DNA from: Marsupella aquatica
Lineage: Eukaryota > Marchantiophyta
Assembly: GCA_973895155.1 (NCBI GenBank)
Contig: OZ316891.1
Span: forward strand, 27,714,001 to 27,778,000
Length of the DNA: 64,000 nucleotides
Direction of reading: 5' to 3'
Shown here piece by piece: positions 60,637-64,000 of this stretch. Position numbers and translations under genes: made by a program. Positions within the stretch are counted from its first letter, which is position 1. Each line of letters opens with the position of its first letter. The notes beneath the pieces were generated by a model. That model ran no database searches and was not told the origin of the DNA. It saw only the letters and a program-made list of their open reading frames with translations.

Positions 60637-60787
60637 CAGATAACTGCACATCAAATCAAAATATGATATATGTTACACATATGGCATCTTTCCATACCAT
60701 GACAAATCATGACAAATCAAATATTGTTATTTACTTCAGATCACTGTGCAAACTCTATATTACCATATTTTGATGTGTGATTATCAG
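60637..60787. mobile_element. Small inverted-repeat element (MITE-like), about 151 bp
   Basis: The left end reads cagataactgcacatcaaat. The reverse complement of the right end reads ctgataatcacacatcaaaa. These form terminal inverted repeats of about 28 bp with mismatches. The interior is AT-rich and non-coding. Related ends occur at 1-52 and 8321-8428. I see no clear target-site duplication. Confidence 0.6.
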
Positions 60788-60789
60788 CA

Positions 60790-62845
60790 GGGCAAATGAA
60801 TCTTTAATTTGGGGAACCAGTACCCTGGCTTTGGTCTTGGGGTGTGTCTCTTGATGGTTGTCCCATTCACTGGCTGCTGGTTTTTCTGCAGCCGGCTCCA
60901 AATAAATTGCACTCTGTGTTACATGAGGTGAAATTAGTCTTAGCCAAGGTGATCAAGGCAAAAACCTAAGTGCCCATCTCAAGGCTAAACATTTGTTTCT
61001 CTATAATTTTCTTTTGACCTTTGGGAGAAATTATTATACGTATCCAAGCTTAGGGACAAGTACTTTGAAACTAATTTTGCTGTTAGAAAATAGTTTCAAG
61101 GGCATACTTGGAACTGTGCTTGTTTGATTGTCCTTGACGAATGATTGATGAATAGATAATCCAAAGACAATTATTACTCATTTGAAGTGTTTGTACTTCC
61201 AATAAATAGAATGAACCACAAAATCAGTGGCACATATTCATAATGCAAAATTAATATGGGATTATAGGAGTGAGCGAACTAGACTATAAAGTGGGAACAT
61301 ACTGGTATCACCCACAACACCACGCATACAATCCAAAATAAGGATTTCACTACACTTGCAAAAGCATGGTTGTAAACTTTGTTCCATGATCTTAGGTTGC
61401 AGTTGTAACTCTAGACTATGATATAATGGTAGACACCATTTTTTAAAACTAGCTACTTGCTTTCTATTGTTAAGAACAACTACACTGTCAGTCTTGTGCA
61501 AGAATTCGTGTTAGTACAAAAAATTAGTTTACTAACATTAATTTTGGTAAAAATGATTTTGAGTCCAAGTAACACTAATTTTTGTCAGTTTTCAAAACAG
61601 ATTTTTTTCACTTTAGTTTAAAATGGATTTTTTGAAATAGTTTTTTTCTCTCTATTTTGCCACTTTTAAGACCACAGGAACACTAATTCATATGCGCAAA
61701 ACTAGTTTTAGCACAAAATTAGTCTGACTAACACTAATTTGAGAGTAAACCCTGAGAATGGGAGCTCTCAAATTAGTGTTACTTAGTCAACACTAATTAC
61801 GATGAACAGGGTAACTTTACATCTCCAAAAAAGAACAATAATGCTAATGGCAGCGAAAAGAGGAATGGGCATGAAGTAAAGTCTTTGTCATATATAAAGC
61901 TTTGTTGATTCAATGACATGGCAACTTTGAAATCATCGATGTGACACATACTGAGGAGCACTAATCAAACTTGTAAGGAAATTCCTCCATTGATCAAAAT
62001 ACCTTTAGATACATTCTAATCCAAACATTTTCAATCCCAATTGTGGAAGAAAGTTTAAACATTTAAACTGCGCTCAGACTGTCGTCGTCCCTTTTGAAGC
62101 ATAGCAAGTCAATAGTTAACATATAAGAATGGGAAATTATTTGCGGTGAGATCAATGATTAGATCAACAGCAAAGAGTGGCCAGAAAATCTTGCATGACC
62201 ATTACAAGGGAATTTAGCCAAAACCAATACGCTCCTAAAGTAGCATTAACCACTTGTAATTCCCGCACATTCACACACATCCCCCAAACAAATACTTATC
62301 CTTCACAGATATATGAGTGGGAGTAGCAAAAGAGACTGCAAGGTGTTCCAGTGAACTCTTTTGCCAACTGACTCACACAAGGCATTTTGACTTAGAGACA
62401 TCCCCTTTTCTGAACTTTTTAGATAGGGTGACTACATCAAAAATTGTAATACAAGGTTGCACCAAAACTGCCTCATCATTGAAATAAGGCATGCAGTTTT
62501 GGGTGAAAAAAATGAAAACAGGCAAAAGTGGAAGAAATAATCCAAAAGTGAATTAAATTTGGTATGCTCTTTACCAAGCAAGATGAAAAAGCCAGAAACA
62601 ATCATGATCCTTCATCAAAATATTTTTTTTATTGTACCATCATATCTATCCACAAACCCCATCTAAAATAAATATTTACCCAAGCTGCCCTTTAGCCTGC
62701 CCTCACCTGCCCTAGATAAAAATTAATTAATTAAAAAAAAATTAAATTCATCTACATTTAAAAAATTTAAAAATTAATTTAAAAATTAGAAGAAAAAAAA
62801 CTTTGAAACTTTTGTATACATTGCAAAGTCAATAATTATGTTTTT
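60790..62845. other. Gene-free AT-rich region
   Basis: No coding frame of substance. Contains the hairpin at 61726-61788 with several scattered aacactaatt words (61501-61800), and a weak hairpin at 62460-62505. 62.7-62.82 kb is almost pure A/T. Confidence 0.5.
61726..61788. repeat. Hairpin-forming inverted repeat
   Basis: The arm gactaacactaatttgagag and the arm ctctcaaattagtgtta plus cttagtc pair around a 19 bp loop; a 4 bp insertion in the second arm is the only break. Confidence 0.75.
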
Positions 62846-62849
62846 GCTT

Positions 62850-63295
62850 TGCATGGACATCTTTTCTTGCCTTGACATGTTTCTCACCTTAACATATTTT
62901 TCTAATCTTTACATATTTATTTTTCCTTAATATCTTTACCTTGTCTTAACATCTTTTTCTGACATTGACATCTTTATCTCACCACAACAATTTTTCCTCA
63001 TCTCAACATCTTATCTTTTTCTCATCTTACCATGTTTATCTCACTTTGAAATCTTTATCTCACCACAATATCTATCACTCACACTCAGCATGTTTCCCTC
63101 CTTGAATGACATCTTTTCCTCATCTTTATATGTGTTCCTTGACATCTTTTCCTCATCTTTATAATTATGTGTTTTTTCACCTCACCATCTTTTCTCTCCA
63201 ACCTGACATCTTTTTCTCATCTCAAATTCTTTTCTTCACTTTAATATCTTTTCTTTACTTTGACATCTTTTCTCACCTTGACATCTTTTGTGCAA
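62850..63295. repeat. Pyrimidine-rich imperfect repeat
   Basis: Repeats of about 20-25 bp around ttgacatcttttctcacc run for about 450 bp with strong T/C strand asymmetry. The protein frames across it are artefacts of the repeat. Confidence 0.75.
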
Positions 63296-63314
63296 TGCAG
63301 AGGCATTGGGCTAG

Positions 63315-63525
63315 TCTATCTATAAGTATATTGTCGCAATCAAAAACTACTCCCTAAGTCTAATCTCTAGGGTGAAGCATCCAGACCATGAGTGAAGGGA
63401 CATAACTAAAAGAGAGATAATCTATCTAGAAGTATAGAGTTGCAATCAAAACCTACTCCTTGGGCCTAGCTACTATCTAGAGTGGCATCTAGACCATGAG
63501 TTGAAGGACGTAACTAAAAGACGGT
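63315..63525. repeat. 106 bp tandem duplication
   Basis: Copies start tctatctataagtata at 63315 and tctatctagaagtata at 63421. Shared parts are gcaatcaaaa-ctactcc and agaccatgagt-gaagg. Confidence 0.85.
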
Positions 63526-63581
63526 GCAGACATAAAAGAGGGAGCCAGAATAGTAAAGTGCTATTTTTTTTCCTCAGGGTC

Positions 63582-63841
63582 TTTTTTGTGGTCACCTCCA
63601 TTTTGTGTTCAAGGACCGGGTAATCAGGCCAGTCTATGAAGCTATAGACTCTGCAAAGTCATGGAACCAGGTCAGGAATCCTGTTCAAACAATTGAACTC
63701 TTCATTTGGGAAATTTGTGGTCACCTCCATTTTGTGTTCAAGGACCGGGTAATCAGGCTAGTCTATGAAGCTATAGACTCTGCAAAGTCATGGAACCAGG
63801 TCAGGAATCCTGTTCAAACAATTGAACTCTTCATTTGGGAA
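63582..63841. repeat. 129 bp tandem duplication, open in one frame
   Basis: Two almost identical copies are spaced 129 bp apart (for example gtggtcacctccattttgtg at 63588 and 63717). Because 129 is a multiple of three, the frame 63605-63919 stays open and encodes a 43-residue unit twice (KDRVIR-VYEAIDSAKSWN ... VQTIELFIWE). I do not recognise the protein. It may be a decayed transposon or gene piece. Confidence 0.85.
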
Positions 63842-64000
63842 GTACTGAAGATTGCCACAAAAGTTTGTGATAACTTAAGTACACTTTCCTTTAAATTCTC
63901 CAGTATTCGTGTTCCTTAGAGCCAAACCTGAGACCTTTTCATTATGGGCACAAATATGTGACTTGTTTACAATCTTGCATAGACATCTCACTCTTTCTCT

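Noticed and set aside
63106-63357. A Phe/Leu-rich 83-codon frame resembling a membrane protein
   Set aside because: The hydrophobic pattern is produced by the CATCTTTTC repeat; it is not a gene.
1-64000. tRNA, rRNA, CRISPR arrays, bacterial operons or viral genes
   Set aside because: I saw no T-loop/anticodon arrangement, rRNA core sequence, regularly spaced direct repeats of the CRISPR type, or viral coding frame. The gene structure is plant nuclear throughout. A tRNAscan or Infernal run would be needed to exclude small RNA genes fully.

Overview
This 64 kb window is nuclear DNA of a land plant. The evidence is four spliced or plastid-targeted plant genes with GT-AG introns, a chloroplast CP12, an R2R3-MYB with the two canonical plant MYB intron positions, a pyrimidine-rich core promoter, and long repeat-filled intergenic DNA. 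The proteins are clearly homologous to angiosperm ones but divergent (for example a 946-residue EME1), and the MYB leader is very long. A non-seed plant (bryophyte or lycophyte) therefore seems plausible, but I cannot name the species from the sequence.

Layout. 1-10.2 kb: gene-poor repeat DNA. 10266-19376 (minus): importin-beta-like KA120/importin-11, rebuilt as 23 exons with consistent splice phases and 1011 residues; its pyrimidine-rich leader and promoter lie near 19.4-20.8 kb. 20.85-28.5 kb: minisatellites and unrecognised DNA. 28589-28993 (minus): intronless CP12, the redox-regulated Calvin-cycle linker, with a TATA box and an upstream G-box. 29.8-33.5 kb: foldback element, minisatellites and retroelement-like relics. 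34376-40201 (plus): EME1, partner subunit of the MUS81 structure-specific endonuclease, 10 exons, with an E2F-type site and a duplicated leader upstream. 40.2-44.7 kb: gene-free. 44758-49439 (plus): TATA box, 1.6 kb GC-rich leader and a 3-exon R2R3-MYB of 619 residues. 49.4-64 kb: no recognisable gene; tandem arrays, a 151 bp inverted-repeat element and hairpins.

The four genes are functionally unrelated (nuclear transport, Calvin-cycle redox control, recombination, transcription), as expected for a plant chromosome; nothing resembles an operon or gene cluster. The most interesting protein-level feature is the N-terminal half of EME1, which carries four SUMO-interaction-like motifs, a duplicated unit of about 90 residues and a threefold short repeat. 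The most interesting DNA-level features are a small inverted-repeat element present at three places and a minisatellite array split by a retroelement-like segment that has two more copies in the window. I found no convincing wholly new system.
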